Below, piece by piece: positions 8,679 to 18,528 of a DNA stretch of 64,000 bases. Positions within the stretch are counted from its first letter, which is position 1. Each line of letters opens with the position of its first letter. The notes below the pieces were generated by a model. That model worked only from the letters and a program-made list of their open reading frames with translations. It searched no databases and had not been told where the DNA came from. This stretch comes from Saprospiraceae bacterium (lineage in GTDB: Bacteria; Bacteroidota; Bacteroidia; Chitinophagales; Saprospiraceae): contig JANWXM010000018.1 of the NCBI GenBank assembly GCA_025055285.1, positions 1 to 64,000 of the forward strand. Direction: 5' to 3'. The translations under genes were made by a program, and so were the position numbers.

Positions 8679-9986
8679 ATGATTTTGAATTTTGTGAAGC
8701 AACTAACGCTAGGGATACTTTTCTCTGTAATCGCTTCGTGGCCTTTAATTGCTCAAACCTTTCAGCAAATTAGCACGGGCCCCGGCTATCAGCGCCAAAG
8801 CTATGTCGACTTAGCTGCTGGCACGGAAAAGCAAGTGCCCAATACAGCGTGGGATATTGCTTTCACAGTCTATGGCCAGCAAGACGCAGGTATTTTCATC
8901 AACGAGAGTGCCGGAACTAGTATGGGCCAGCCGCAGGCTGCTCTTGAGCTGTATGATGCTCGAACGAGCGATTTCTCGAGTCAGCCCAATCTCGATTCTA
9001 TCAGGAATTTTCGCTTGTACAATCGCGAGCGAAATTGGTTTTATGGTGCTTTTAACGAGCGCCGCGATACAACAAAGCAGACGGACTATGGCTGGGGCAC
9101 ATACAATTTTGCAACAAACCAGGTGGTTGGCAACGCTGTATATGTGCTTAAACTGCGCAACGGACAATTCCTTAAGATTAAAATAGAGTCGCTGATAGGA
9201 ACGACGTATACTTTCCGGTACGCGAACCTGGACGGCACCAATGAACAGGTGAAAACCATAAACAAGGCCAATCACCCCGGTAAAGTGCTCGCCTATTTCA
9301 GCTTTGCCACTAACGATGTAGTGGATGTAGAACCTTCGACTGGATTCGACCTCGTTTACTGTCGCTACACTACACCGCAATGGGACTCTATCAACAAAGT
9401 CCTTCTTCAATATATGGTGACAGGTATTCTACACGGCCGCGGTGTTCAAGCAGCAAAGGCAATAGGCGTCGACCCTAAGACGGTTAAGTTTTCCGACTAC
9501 CAGAATCGCTTGCACAGCGAATTGGACGTCATTGGGCACGACTGGAAAACTTTCACCGGTTCAGGCTGGAATGTCCCGCAAGACCGAGTCTACTTCGTAA
9601 AGACGGCTAATAATCGGGTATGGAAAATTCAATTTATTGATTTTGAGGGTGCTGCTACGGGTAATGCGGTTTTTGAGAAAACTGATTTAGGCGTAGTGAG
9701 CGCCTTAGAGGCTCCGCAAGCAGTGGGTTTACAGGTTCTTACATATCCTAACCCAGTTCGCGACCGTTTAAGTGTGCTCTTAGAAGTGCCATCGTCTCTT
9801 GCTCGCGAAGCTCAGTTAGAAGTAGTCGACCTGCAAGGGCGCATCGTGAATACCGTGCGCGTAGCGCTGGTCGAAGGGTTTCAACTTTTAGAAATGTCTG
9901 CTGCTGAGTGGGTGACTGGCATATATGCCTTGCGCTTGCGGTGGCCTGAGCGTGAAGTGTTTTTGGGCAAAGTGATTAAGAATTGA
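8679..9986 (+). CDS. HmuY-like haem-binding candidate with T9SS C-terminal sorting domain
   Basis: 435 residues. An N-terminal signal peptide (TLGILFSVIASWPLIAQ) lacks a lipobox Cys. Two modules of the HmuY type can be seen: the first with NTAWDIAFTVYG and VYVLKLRNGQFLKIKIES, the second with GFDLVYCRYTT and VYFVKTANNRVWKIQFID. The last ~75 residues are a type IX secretion tail (YPNPVRDRLSV ... LQGRIV ... GIYALRL ... FLGKVIKN). Known HmuY proteins are outer-membrane lipoproteins that hand haem to HmuR; here surface delivery would use T9SS. The stop overlaps the in-frame region just before the TonB receptor (9 bases from its ATG), so the two form an operon. Haem binding is inferred, not shown. 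ATG 8679 is preferred over TTG 8658. Confidence 0.8.
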   Translation: MILNFVKQLTLGILFSVIASWPLIAQTFQQISTGPGYQRQSYVDLAAGTEKQVPNTAWDIAFTVYGQQDAGIFINESAGTSMGQPQAALELYDARTSDFSSQPNLDSIRNFRLYNRERNWFYGAFNERRDTTKQTDYGWGTYNFATNQVVGNAVYVLKLRNGQFLKIKIESLIGTTYTFRYANLDGTNEQVKTINKANHPGKVLAYFSFATNDVVDVEPSTGFDLVYCRYTTPQWDSINKVLLQYMVTGILHGRGVQAAKAIGVDPKTVKFSDYQNRLHSELDVIGHDWKTFTGSGWNVPQDRVYFVKTANNRVWKIQFIDFEGAATGNAVFEKTDLGVVSALEAPQAVGLQVLTYPNPVRDRLSVLLEVPSSLAREAQLEVVDLQGRIVNTVRVALVEGFQLLEMSAAEWVTGIYALRLRWPEREVFLGKVIKN

Positions 9987-9994
9987 ATTGTATT

Positions 9995-12043
9995 ATGATG
10001 CTTCGTTCTTTTCAAAATTATTTGGCTGTGGCGGCTGCGCTTTTACTAGTTAAAGGAGCAGCCGCGCAGTCGTTAGATACTTTAATTGAAGACTCGATAG
10101 AACCGGTTGTTGTGACGGCACAATTTACTCCGACTGATGCGCGCCACACCGTAAATTCCGTGCGTATTCTCGATCGCAAAACTATTGAACGCAGAGGGGC
10201 AAATAATTTGGAAGAGCTCCTGCAGACAGAACCCAACCTCCGCCTGTCGTACGATATGATGCTTGGAAGTGCCATTAACATCAATGGCATGCGTGGAGAA
10301 AACGTGAAAATCCTTATTGATGGCGTCCCTGTGGTAGGGCGTCTCAACGGAAGTATCGATGCCGCTCAATTGCCACTAGGCGCTATACAGCAGATCGAGA
10401 TTATCGAAGGAGCACAATCGCTCCTTTATGGGTCAGAAGCCTCGGCAGGCGTGATCAATTTAGTGACCCGCAAAAGCCAGGCTCATCGTTTTGAGTTGGA
10501 GGCTAGGCCTCTGTGGGAGAGCAATGGTTTTCGCAATTGGCAGGCCCGTGCAGGTGGGCGTGTAGGCAAATTTCTGCTTCATTTAACAGGTAATGCCTTG
10601 AATTTTCAACCTCTACCTGACTCGGCAGGCGGGCGTTCGCAGTTGTGGAATCCCAAGGTGCAACGCAGTGGGCGTGCAATGCTGCGTTTTTCGCCTTCCG
10701 AACGGCTCGACGTGCGTTTATCAGGTGGCTTGTTTTCTGAGCGAGTAGACAACCTCGGTCCTGTTTTGCGGCCGCGTTTTCGGCCTTACGCCTTTGACGA
10801 CTATTACTTTAACGATCGCGCTGATTTGACCTTGCACGGCGAAGGTTGGCTGAAAGGCCAATGGTTTTGGCAACTTACGGCAGGTTGGAATCGGTTCGAC
10901 CGCATCAAGAATTCTTATCGTTTTGACCTAGAGAAACAAGAGCGGACGCTGCTTGAAGGTCAGCAGGATACGTCGGCTGCAACAGGCTGGCTCACTCGCC
11001 TTACAATGGCGCGCGACCGGAAAGACCGCCGTTGGAACTTCCTCTTTGGTGTTGAAAATTTTATCGAAACTGCTGAAGGCGCGCGAATTGTCGCGCCTCT
11101 GTCTGGCCGAATAGGCTGGGCCAGCAGCCGTGATCTGGGCCTATTCTCCAGTGTCAAAGCATCTTTGTTCGATCGCCGCCTAGTGTTGCAAGGTGGCGCA
11201 CGTTGGACGTTCAATAGCCTTTACGGCTCTGCCTTGACGCCCTCCCTTTGGCTGCTTTGGCGCCCTAAGCCCAGTTGGCAAATTAGATTCTCATATGCCA
11301 ATGGCTTTCGTTCGCCCAGTTTAAAGGAGCTGTTCTTCAATTTTATAGACATCAATCACTATATTGTAGGCAATCCAAACCTTCAACCGGAACGCTCCGA
11401 CAATCTGCGTGCAGAAGTGCGCTGGCAACCTATCGAAAGCGACGACGACCTTTCGTGGAGTTTTAATACGTGGGCATTTTACAATCGCGTTCGCGACCGC
11501 ATCGTCCTGGCAGAATTAGCTCCTGTACAGTTTCAATACGCTAATTTGCGTCAGTGGGAAACAATGGGCGGTGGCCTAGGTGTCTCCATCCGCTCGAACA
11601 GCTGGCTTTGCTTTCGTTCAGACGTCGTCCTTACGGGCTTTTTTAATGCGTTTTCAGAAAGAGCAATAAGCGAAACACCGATGCCGCGCTTCAACTGGGC
11701 GCCCGACTGGGTCAACGACCTAACGCTCTCTCTGCCAAATCAGCGCGCCTATTTCACCCTCTGGCATAAAATGACAGGAGCAACGCCCTACTTTTTTCAA
11801 AATGGTAACCAGATGGAACAACGAAAAACTGAAGGATGGCATCTTGTCAATCTCGCTTTAGGTGGTCATCTCTTCCGCCAGCGCCTTCAGGTGAATTTAG
11901 GGGTGAAAAATGTGCTCAATACGCGCCAGATACGCGCTTCTTCCAGCGCAGAGGTAGGGCATGGCAGTGGCGAATGGCAACCCGTGCATTGGGGACGCAC
12001 TTTCTTCGCCTCGACCCAACTTCGCTTCCATTCTGCTCACTAA
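9995..12043 (+). CDS. TonB-dependent outer-membrane receptor (HmuR-like position)
   Basis: 682 residues: signal peptide (LAVAAALLLVKGAAAQ), plug domain starting at VVVTAQFTPTDARH with LEELLQTEPN, VKILIDGVPVVG and IEIIEGAQSLLYGSEASAGVINLVTRK-type plug motifs, then a beta-barrel with alternating aromatic strands and the barrel signature YANGFRSPSLKELFF, ending in an aromatic/His C-terminus. It should import a bound ligand across the outer membrane using TonB-ExbB-ExbD energy. Its position right after the HmuY-like gene points to haem or a related iron complex. A TTG at 9983 would overlap the previous stop; the ATG at 9995 (or 9998) gives a proper signal peptide. Confidence 0.9.
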   Translation: MMLRSFQNYLAVAAALLLVKGAAAQSLDTLIEDSIEPVVVTAQFTPTDARHTVNSVRILDRKTIERRGANNLEELLQTEPNLRLSYDMMLGSAININGMRGENVKILIDGVPVVGRLNGSIDAAQLPLGAIQQIEIIEGAQSLLYGSEASAGVINLVTRKSQAHRFELEARPLWESNGFRNWQARAGGRVGKFLLHLTGNALNFQPLPDSAGGRSQLWNPKVQRSGRAMLRFSPSERLDVRLSGGLFSERVDNLGPVLRPRFRPYAFDDYYFNDRADLTLHGEGWLKGQWFWQLTAGWNRFDRIKNSYRFDLEKQERTLLEGQQDTSAATGWLTRLTMARDRKDRRWNFLFGVENFIETAEGARIVAPLSGRIGWASSRDLGLFSSVKASLFDRRLVLQGGARWTFNSLYGSALTPSLWLLWRPKPSWQIRFSYANGFRSPSLKELFFNFIDINHYIVGNPNLQPERSDNLRAEVRWQPIESDDDLSWSFNTWAFYNRVRDRIVLAELAPVQFQYANLRQWETMGGGLGVSIRSNSWLCFRSDVVLTGFFNAFSERAISETPMPRFNWAPDWVNDLTLSLPNQRAYFTLWHKMTGATPYFFQNGNQMEQRKTEGWHLVNLALGGHLFRQRLQVNLGVKNVLNTRQIRASSSAEVGHGSGEWQPVHWGRTFFASTQLRFHSAH

Positions 12044-12136
12044 TTAGCCGCTGCTTTTCAGCAGCGATAAAAGCTTGGGCGCTTGCCGTCTAAGGTGCTT
12101 CAGTTGCCACGGAGGGCAAGCGGCTATCTTATTTGC

Positions 12137-13441
12137 CTAGTAGCGATAGTATTCAGGTTTGTAAGGCCCTTCTACTGGCACGCCGATGTATGCTGCCTGC
12201 TCAGGGGTAAGCGTATCGAGTTCTACACCTAAATGATCTAGATGTAGGCGCGCTACTTTTTCATCTAAGTGTTTGGGCAAAACGTATACTTTGTTTTCGT
12301 AGCGCTCGCTGTTTTGCCAAAGTTCAATTTGTGCAAGCACTTGGTTGGTGAAAGAAGTAGACATGACGAAGGAAGGGTGTCCCATAGCACACCCTAGATT
12401 TACGAGGCGTCCTTCTGCAAGGAGGATAATTTCTTTGCCATCTATGTTGTACAAGTCTACTTGAGGCTTGATGTTGACGCGCGTATGACCATAATGCTTG
12501 TTGAGCCAAGCAACGTCAATTTCGTTGTCGAAGTGCCCGATGTTGCACACGATAGTCTTGTCGTTCATTAGGCGGAAGTGTTCTTCGCGCACGATATCGC
12601 GGTTTCCTGTGGCAGTTACGACGATATTGGCTTGAGGAATGGCATTAATCATACGGCGCACTTCATATCCGTCCATAGCAGCTTGCAAAGCACAAATAGG
12701 ATCAATTTCGGTGACGATGACGCGCGCGCCCGCTCCGCGCAAGGAGGCTGCAGAACCTTTGCCAACATCGCCGTAGCCTGCTACTACAGCCACCTTTCCA
12801 GCGATCATGATGTCTGTAGCGCGTCGGATAGCATCCACCAGGCTTTCTCGACAACCATATTTGTTATCGAATTTAGACTTCGTTACGGAGTCGTTGACAT
12901 TAATGGCTGGCACGGGCAGAGTACCCTTGGCCATGCGTTCGTAAAGGCGGTGCACACCTGTAGTCGTCTCCTCGGAAATTCCGCGGATGCCGGGAATGAG
13001 CTCTGGATGGCGGTCAAGCACCATATTGGTGAGGTCGCCACCATCGTCCAAAATCATGTTTAAAGGCTTACCATCAGTAAAGGCGTACAAGGTTTGCTCA
13101 ATGCACCAGTCGTACTCCTCTAAGTTCATGCCTTTCCACGCGAAGACAGGTATACCAGCAGCAGCAATAGCTGCAGCGGCGTGGTCTTGAGTAGAGAAGA
13201 TGTTACACGATGACCAAGCTACTTCAGCGCCCAGTTCAACAAGCGTTTCGATTAGTACGGCAGTCTGAATGGTCATGTGTAAACACCCAGCGATGCGAGC
13301 ACCTTTGAGCGGCTTCTTTGGACCGTATTCGGCGCGCAAAGCCATGAGCCCAGGCATTTCCGCCTCGGCTAAGCGAATTTCTTTTCGACCCCACTCAGCC
13401 AGAGTGATGTCTTTTACCTTGTAAGCAGGACGATTCGACAT
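12137..13441 (-). CDS. ahcY: Adenosylhomocysteinase
   Basis: 434 residues, the usual length. It hydrolyses S-adenosylhomocysteine to adenosine and homocysteine in the cytoplasm, clearing the product of methyltransferases. Visible family features: [17 protein letters not shown] near the N-terminus, [30 protein letters not shown] with the catalytic Lys/Asp region, the NAD-binding GYGDVGKG, and the C-terminal YKPEYYRY with the Lys-Tyr pair used in cofactor binding. It is convergent with the TonB receptor gene and preceded by a -7 element at 13515-13522. Confidence 0.97.
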   Translation of the reverse strand: MSNRPAYKVKDITLAEWGRKEIRLAEAEMPGLMALRAEYGPKKPLKGARIAGCLHMTIQTAVLIETLVELGAEVAWSSCNIFSTQDHAAAAIAAAGIPVFAWKGMNLEEYDWCIEQTLYAFTDGKPLNMILDDGGDLTNMVLDRHPELIPGIRGISEETTTGVHRLYERMAKGTLPVPAINVNDSVTKSKFDNKYGCRESLVDAIRRATDIMIAGKVAVVAGYGDVGKGSAASLRGAGARVIVTEIDPICALQAAMDGYEVRRMINAIPQANIVVTATGNRDIVREEHFRLMNDKTIVCNIGHFDNEIDVAWLNKHYGHTRVNIKPQVDLYNIDGKEIILLAEGRLVNLGCAMGHPSFVMSTSFTNQVLAQIELWQNSERYENKVYVLPKHLDEKVARLHLDHLGVELDTLTPEQAAYIGVPVEGPYKPEYYRY

Positions 13442-13514
13442 AACGATAAGTTAAATCCAACAAACTTCCTTAAAACAGTATATCCTTTGGTATGGTTGCT
13501 TCTCCTACGCCCGG

Positions 13515-13522
13515 CAAAGATA
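13515..13522 (-). promoter_or_regulatory. -7 promoter element of ahcY (TATCTTTG on minus strand)
   Basis: Read on the minus strand this is TATCTTTG, a full TAnnTTTG match, placing transcription start near 13510 and a leader of about 70 bases. No riboswitch fold was recognised in the leader. Confidence 0.55.
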
Positions 13523-13892
13523 AATCTTTTGAAAACCTACTGATTCTCTCTCGAGCAAGAGAAAGTAAGGTAGATGGCAGATAAAAGACAAAAGGCTCTC
13601 TCCCTGTTGCGTTGGCTTTCTACCGCTAGGACGAAATCTAGCCTGTGCCCTTTGTCGATGGCAGGAATGACCTCTGCGCACGGACAGAAGTATGATCCCT
13701 TCTGTTGAGGCCAAAAAGGCTAGAGCTCCCCTCTCAGAGGTCAAGTCCACGTGCTGTGGAGAGTTGTATATATTTTTGAATTTTATTAACAACTATTAAC
13801 ATTTTTAGGCGCCCTTTTTGGAGCGTTATGGCGTTTACAGAGTAACAAATCCCCTCGTATTTGAATTTATGTAAAAAACAATTTAATCTGCC

Positions 13893-13961
13893 ATGTTGAT
13901 CCTCACTTGTCTGCTACTCGTACTGATGGCCTTCGGCAACAAGATGTTAAAAGAAGCCTAA
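13893..13961 (+). CDS. Possible 22-residue hydrophobic peptide
   Basis: ATG to TAA encodes a peptide beginning MLILTCLLLVLMAFGN and ending in a charged tail (KMLKEA), which would be a single membrane helix. An intrinsic terminator follows 75 bases later. There is no ribosome-binding evidence and no homologue I recognise; the same stretch might instead be part of a non-coding RNA. Very tentative. Confidence 0.2.
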   Translation: MLILTCLLLVLMAFGNKMLKEA

Positions 13962-14035
13962 GGCTCCTTCCCTATGAGCAAGCTCCACTTGCTGCGGGAA
14001 AACAATTTCGGACGACCTGCTTTAATTAATAGTGA

Positions 14036-14068
14036 AACCTCGTTGAGGCCTCGGCCGCGAGGTTTTTT
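14036..14068 (+). terminator. Intrinsic terminator without an annotated upstream gene
   Basis: AACCTCG (14036-14042) pairs with CGAGGTT (14058-14064); a GC-rich loop lies between, and a T-run follows at once. Strong by eye on the plus strand. Confidence 0.7.
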
Positions 14069-14237
14069 CCTTTTTAAGACCAAACTGAAAACTTTTGCAA
14101 GAGTCGGCTTAAAAGCCAAGGGTGCGAGGCGAGACACTCGTTCGCAGCACCATTTTGTAGGATATAGAGCCGCTATTTGCGGCAATAAGACCCAAAAGAA
14201 AAACTCTTTTAGGGCAGCTCGCTTTACGGCGAACTGC

Positions 14238-14245
14238 TACCTTTG
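14238..14245 (+). promoter_or_regulatory. -7 promoter element upstream of dnaE (TACCTTTG)
   Basis: Full TAnnTTTG match 126 bases before the dnaE ATG at 14371. No -33 TTTG at the ideal spacing, so moderate support. Confidence 0.4.
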
Positions 14246-14370
14246 CAAACCGACTTTTTCTGAAAAAGACCACCTTGCTTAGGGCCTGGCAGGTGAGTCG
14301 GTGTGCGAGAGCACGCAACTATGTTGAGTGTTCTCGTCAGGAAAGCCAATTATCTTGTGTTGAAATACAT

Positions 14371-17300
14371 ATGCCCACTTTTGCTCACCTCCACTGCCAT
14401 ACGCAATTTTCGCTGCTTGATGGAGCGGCATCCATTCCGGCCATGTTCAAAAAAGCCAAGGCTGATGGGATGCCAGCCATAGCCATTACTGACCATGGCA
14501 ACATGTTCGGCGTTTTTCAGTTCGTGGCCGAAGCAGCCCGTCATGAAGGAGTAAAGCCTATTGTAGGTTGCGAGTTTTATTTGGTTGCCGACCGGCATCG
14601 AAAAACGTTTACGAAGGAGGATAAAGACAGGCGCTATCACCAACTTTTTTTAGCAAAAAATGCGGTAGGCTATCGCAACCTGGTAAAGCTGTGTTCGCTA
14701 GGCTATATTGAAGGTTTCTACGGCAAGTACCCGCGCATCGACAAAGAACTTGTGCTTCAATACCATGAGGGCCTTATCGCCACTACATGCTGTATGAGCG
14801 CCTTGGTGCCGCGCACCCTTTTACTGAAAGGCGAAGAGGCTGCTCGAAAAGAATTCGAATGGTGGCTCGAGGTATTTGGCGAAGATTATTATATCGAGTT
14901 GCAGCGTCACCAATTGCCTGAAGAGGAGCGCGTCAATGCCGTGCTGCTTCGCTGGGCTAAAGAATATTCCGTAAAAGTCATTTGCACGAACGATTCGCAT
15001 TACGTGGAGCGACAAGATGCAAATGCCCATGACATTTTGCTATGCATCAATACGGGCGAAAAACAGTCTACTCCACCTATTCGGGAATTCGTAGAGGAGG
15101 GTACAACTGTCAAAGGAGGGCGTTTCGCCTTTCCAAACGACCAGTTCTACCTCAAAACCCAGGCTGAAATGGCGCAGCTCTTCCACGATGTTCCACAGGC
15201 TTTAGACAATACGATAGAGATCGTAGAAAAGTGTGAATACCTCAAGTTGAAGCAAGATATCTTGTTGCCTCACTTCGTCGTGCCAAAGGAATTTGCTTCG
15301 CAAGACGACTATCTACGTCATCTGACGTTCGAAGGTGCGCGTAAGCGGTATGGCGAAATTACGCCGGAGATCGAGGAGCGGCTCAACTTCGAGTTGCACA
15401 CCATCAAAACGATGGGTTTTGCCGGCTACTTTCTCATTGTGGCCGATTTTATCCAAGCCGGTCGTGACCTAGGCGTTTTTGTAGGGCCAGGGAGAGGTTC
15501 GGCGGCTGGTTCAGCAGTAGCCTACTGCATTGGCATTACCAACATCGACCCTCTTAAGTACGGCTTGCTTTTCGAGCGTTTTCTTAACCCAGAGCGCAAA
15601 AGCATGCCTGATATCGATACCGATTTTGACGACGAAGGCCGCGAAAAAGTAATTGACTACGTCGTTAAAAAATATGGCTATCAACAGGTAGCACAGATCA
15701 TTACATATAGCTCCATGGCAGCCAAAATGTCCATCAAAGATGTGGCACGAGTGCTCGATTTGCCTTTGGAGCAATCCAATGCTCTTGCTAAGCTAGTGCC
15801 GGAAAAACCAGGCATTTCCCTCAAACGCATTCTCACTGCTCCTCTCGAAGGCGAGGGCTCCTTGGCTGAAAAAGAAGGGTTGTTGCCCGATGACCTGCAA
15901 AATTGCAAACGCTTGCGCGAGTATTTAGCCAAAGAAAATACTCCGGAAGCCAAGGTCTTGCGCGAAGCCATGGTGCTTGAAGGCTCCATACGAGGGACGG
16001 GCATTCATGCTGCAGGCATCATTATCGCCCCAAAGGACCTGACTGAAATCCTTCCGGTGTGTACCTCAAAGGAAACCAACCTCCTTATCACTCAGTATGA
16101 AGGCAGCACCATCGAAGAGGCCGGGGTCATCAAGATGGATTTTCTCGGCCTTCGCAACTTAACTATTATTCGAGACACCCTGCGGCTCATCGAGAAAAAT
16201 CGCGGCCTCAAGATAGACATAGACAAAATTCCACTCGACGACGTCAAAACGTACGAACTCTACCAACGCGGCGAGACCATTGGTACCTTCCAATTTGAAA
16301 GTCCGGGCATGCAGAAATATTTGCGCGAACTCAAGCCCGACAAATTTGAAGACCTCATTGCCATGAACGCCCTCTATCGGCCAGGGCCTTTAGATTATAT
16401 CCCTGAGTTTATTGCCCGAAAACACGGGCGAAAGCCCATCGTTTACGACCTGCCTGAAATGGAAGAATACCTCAAGGAAACTTTTGGGATCTGCGTCTAT
16501 CAAGAGCAAATCATGTTGCTAGCGCAAAAGCTAGCGGGTTTCTCTAAAGGCGACGCCGATGTCTTGCGCAAGGCCATGGGCAAAAAGCAAAAAGCTGTTC
16601 TGGACAAAATGCGCGGCCAATTCATCCAAGGCGCCATGGCCCGCGGCTATCCTAAAGATAAGCTGGAAAAAATCTGGAGCGATTGGGAGGCTTTTGCTTC
16701 TTATGCGTTCAATAAAAGTCATTCAACATGCTACGCCTATTTGGCCTACCAGACTGCTTACTTGAAGGCGAATTACCCTGCTGAATACATGGCTGCCGTA
16801 CTAAGCAACCATCAGGGCGACATCGAGAAAATTTCCTTCTTTTTAGAAGAGTGTCGGCGCATGCGCTTGACTGTAAAAGGCCCGGACGTCAACGAATCGG
16901 AAATTAACTTTTCGGTTAATAAAAAAGGCGTCATCCGATACGGACTAGGTGCTATTAAAGGTGTCGGCGAAGCAGCCGTAGCTTCCATCATCGAAGAGCG
17001 CAAGAAGAATGGCCCTTTTCAAGACCTGTATGACTTCATCCGTCGCGCAAATTTGCGCACTGTGAATAAGCGCGTTCTTGAAAACTTGGCCTACGCTGGC
17101 GCGTTCGATGAATTGCCTCCCATAGCAGGCAAGGGCAAAGAATACCGAAGCCTGCTCTTTGCTCCAAGCGAAAGACACGAGTCTTTTCTTGAGCACTTGC
17201 TCCGCTACGCTCATGCCTACTATGAAGACAAAATTTTGTCGGCGCATTCTCTTTTTGGCGACCTCTCCGACTCTGTCAGCATTCCGCCACCACCTTTGCC

Positions 17301-17946
17301 GAAAGCAGAGCCATGGAACTTGCTTACGCTACTTCAGCGCGAACGCGAGGTAGTAGGCATGTACCTAAGCGGACATCCACTCGATAACTATCGCTTTGCT
17401 TGGCAAACCTTTGCTGTGCCTATTGGCCAAATAGAAAATTACAAGGGTCAGAAGGTAGCAGTGGCTGGGTTTGTTGTAAAGGTCGAGCATCGAATCACCC
17501 AAAAAGGCAATACATGGGCGCGTGTTCTGCTTCAAGACTACACCGGAGATTTAGAGGTTTTCTTCTTTTCAGATGCTTACGTAAAGTTTCGAAATTTCCT
17601 ACAAGAGGGCGAGTGTCTGTACGTTGAAGGTGACTACCAGCCGCGTTTCGACTCTGATACGTATGAATTGCGGGTCAACCAAGTTCGTTTGTTGGAAAGC
17701 GTTAGTGAGGAAAAGACAAAAGGTGTGACCTTGAGGCTAGCCGTCGAGCACGTCACGCAACAGCTCATCGCGAATATCGAACAGCTGTGCACTGCATATC
17801 GAGGCAAACACGCTCTGCGCATAGAGCTATTAGACCGCCAGCACAAAGAGCGTCTAGCTTTCCTCTCTGCTAATCGAAAAGTTCAGGTATGCAGTGAACT
17901 GCTCTCTGCTCTCGAAGGGCTTGGCGTCGAATACACTATCAATTAA
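14371..17946 (+). CDS. dnaE: DNA polymerase III subunit alpha
   Basis: 1191 residues. Order of parts: N-terminal PHP domain beginning HLHCHTQFSLLDG with AITDHGNMFG; polymerase palm with the catalytic acidic motif PDIDTDF followed by GREKVIDYV; fingers with FAGYFLIVADFI and GPGRGSAAGSAVAYC; tandem helix-hairpin-helix region near IRYGLGAIKGVGEAA; and a C-terminal OB fold (KVAVAGFVVKVEHR). It is the replicative polymerase catalytic subunit, acting with the beta clamp. PHP metal-binding His residues appear intact. The frame runs open back to 14275, but the PHP domain must start next to ATG 14371, so that is used. Transcribed alone. Confidence 0.96.
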   Translation: MPTFAHLHCHTQFSLLDGAASIPAMFKKAKADGMPAIAITDHGNMFGVFQFVAEAARHEGVKPIVGCEFYLVADRHRKTFTKEDKDRRYHQLFLAKNAVGYRNLVKLCSLGYIEGFYGKYPRIDKELVLQYHEGLIATTCCMSALVPRTLLLKGEEAARKEFEWWLEVFGEDYYIELQRHQLPEEERVNAVLLRWAKEYSVKVICTNDSHYVERQDANAHDILLCINTGEKQSTPPIREFVEEGTTVKGGRFAFPNDQFYLKTQAEMAQLFHDVPQALDNTIEIVEKCEYLKLKQDILLPHFVVPKEFASQDDYLRHLTFEGARKRYGEITPEIEERLNFELHTIKTMGFAGYFLIVADFIQAGRDLGVFVGPGRGSAAGSAVAYCIGITNIDPLKYGLLFERFLNPERKSMPDIDTDFDDEGREKVIDYVVKKYGYQQVAQIITYSSMAAKMSIKDVARVLDLPLEQSNALAKLVPEKPGISLKRILTAPLEGEGSLAEKEGLLPDDLQNCKRLREYLAKENTPEAKVLREAMVLEGSIRGTGIHAAGIIIAPKDLTEILPVCTSKETNLLITQYEGSTIEEAGVIKMDFLGLRNLTIIRDTLRLIEKNRGLKIDIDKIPLDDVKTYELYQRGETIGTFQFESPGMQKYLRELKPDKFEDLIAMNALYRPGPLDYIPEFIARKHGRKPIVYDLPEMEEYLKETFGICVYQEQIMLLAQKLAGFSKGDADVLRKAMGKKQKAVLDKMRGQFIQGAMARGYPKDKLEKIWSDWEAFASYAFNKSHSTCYAYLAYQTAYLKANYPAEYMAAVLSNHQGDIEKISFFLEECRRMRLTVKGPDVNESEINFSVNKKGVIRYGLGAIKGVGEAAVASIIEERKKNGPFQDLYDFIRRANLRTVNKRVLENLAYAGAFDELPPIAGKGKEYRSLLFAPSERHESFLEHLLRYAHAYYEDKILSAHSLFGDLSDSVSIPPPPLPKAEPWNLLTLLQREREVVGMYLSGHPLDNYRFAWQTFAVPIGQIENYKGQKVAVAGFVVKVEHRITQKGNTWARVLLQDYTGDLEVFFFSDAYVKFRNFLQEGECLYVEGDYQPRFDSDTYELRVNQVRLLESVSEEKTKGVTLRLAVEHVTQQLIANIEQLCTAYRGKHALRIELLDRQHKERLAFLSANRKVQVCSELLSALEGLGVEYTIN

Positions 17947-18528
17947 TTCATTGATTTTCTCTTGTCCAAGCTCTTCTTGAAAGCTAGGGAGAACCCCATT
18001 TGCATATCCTGACGAACCCGGCGCAGGTAAGGTAGCATGCCGCTTTTCTTAGATTGCGTTGTTTCTCGACATCGGGCGCACCAAACTGCCTGTAATCGCT
18101 TAATTGAGCAAGAAAGATAAAGAAGGAGCTCTCCTTCTTCTCGTCGAGCGTTTTAACAAACGACACATCCCAAATGAATGTCTCGCGCCGTGCCGGAAGG
18201 TCAGCGAAAGCCACGTATCGGCGACAAAGGCCTTTGCCTCATACAAGTTATATGCAGACACGATACTCCAAGTCACTTGCGTGCAACATCAGCATTTAAT
18301 ACTGGCGCAATATATTGGGTTTAACCTTCGTTTGTATGCGGGTATTAAAATTTAATTTTTATAAATCATACGATAGCCCTCAATTTGAAACGGTTTTGGT
18401 ATATAATTCAAATAAGGTGTGTTTTTGGCAAATTTTAATTCTTTGTTAACGTTAAATAAATTTCTAAACCAACTATTGTTTGGTTGTTTTAAGTAGCCTT
18501 ATCTTTGCAGCGAAAAAAAGAGTTTCAA
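17947..18528. other. 582-base intergenic gap after dnaE
   Basis: A 76-codon minus-strand frame (17984-18214) exists but has no recognisable family or start signal. The only supported element is the promoter at 18476-18507. The last 170 bases are AT-rich, typical of a promoter region. Nothing else is seen. Confidence 0.5.
18476..18507 (+). promoter_or_regulatory. Complete Bacteroidota promoter (TTG -33, TATCTTTG -7)
   Basis: TTG at 18476-18478, a 21-base spacer, then TATCTTTG at 18500-18507. Transcription start near 18512 leaves a leader of about 17 bases before the ATG at 18529. One of the best promoter matches in the window. Confidence 0.7.

Larger units (their letters stand above)
13442..14370. 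other. 929-base intergenic gap between ahcY and dnaE
   Basis: No conserved gene is recognised. It holds the ahcY promoter, a small hairpin (TCCAC/GTGGA, 13745-13759), a possible 22-codon hydrophobic ORF at 13893-13961, an intrinsic terminator at 14036-14068 on the plus strand, and a TACCTTTG element at 14238-14245 that could serve dnaE. The terminator in the middle, with no annotated gene before it, suggests a short transcript. Confidence 0.5.

Noticed and set aside
8811-9410. 199-codon minus-strand frame antisense to the HmuY-like gene
   Set aside because: Shadow of the well-supported secreted protein; composition does not resemble a protein family.
12578-13063. 161-codon plus-strand frame antisense to ahcY
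   Set aside because: It lies wholly inside the conserved ahcY gene, has no family features, and reflects codon bias of the other strand.
13505-13792. 95-codon minus-strand frame upstream of ahcY
   Set aside because: Overlaps the ahcY promoter and has no family features.
17984-18214. 76-codon minus-strand frame after dnaE
   Set aside because: No recognised family, no promoter, and no terminator; kept as unexplained sequence.
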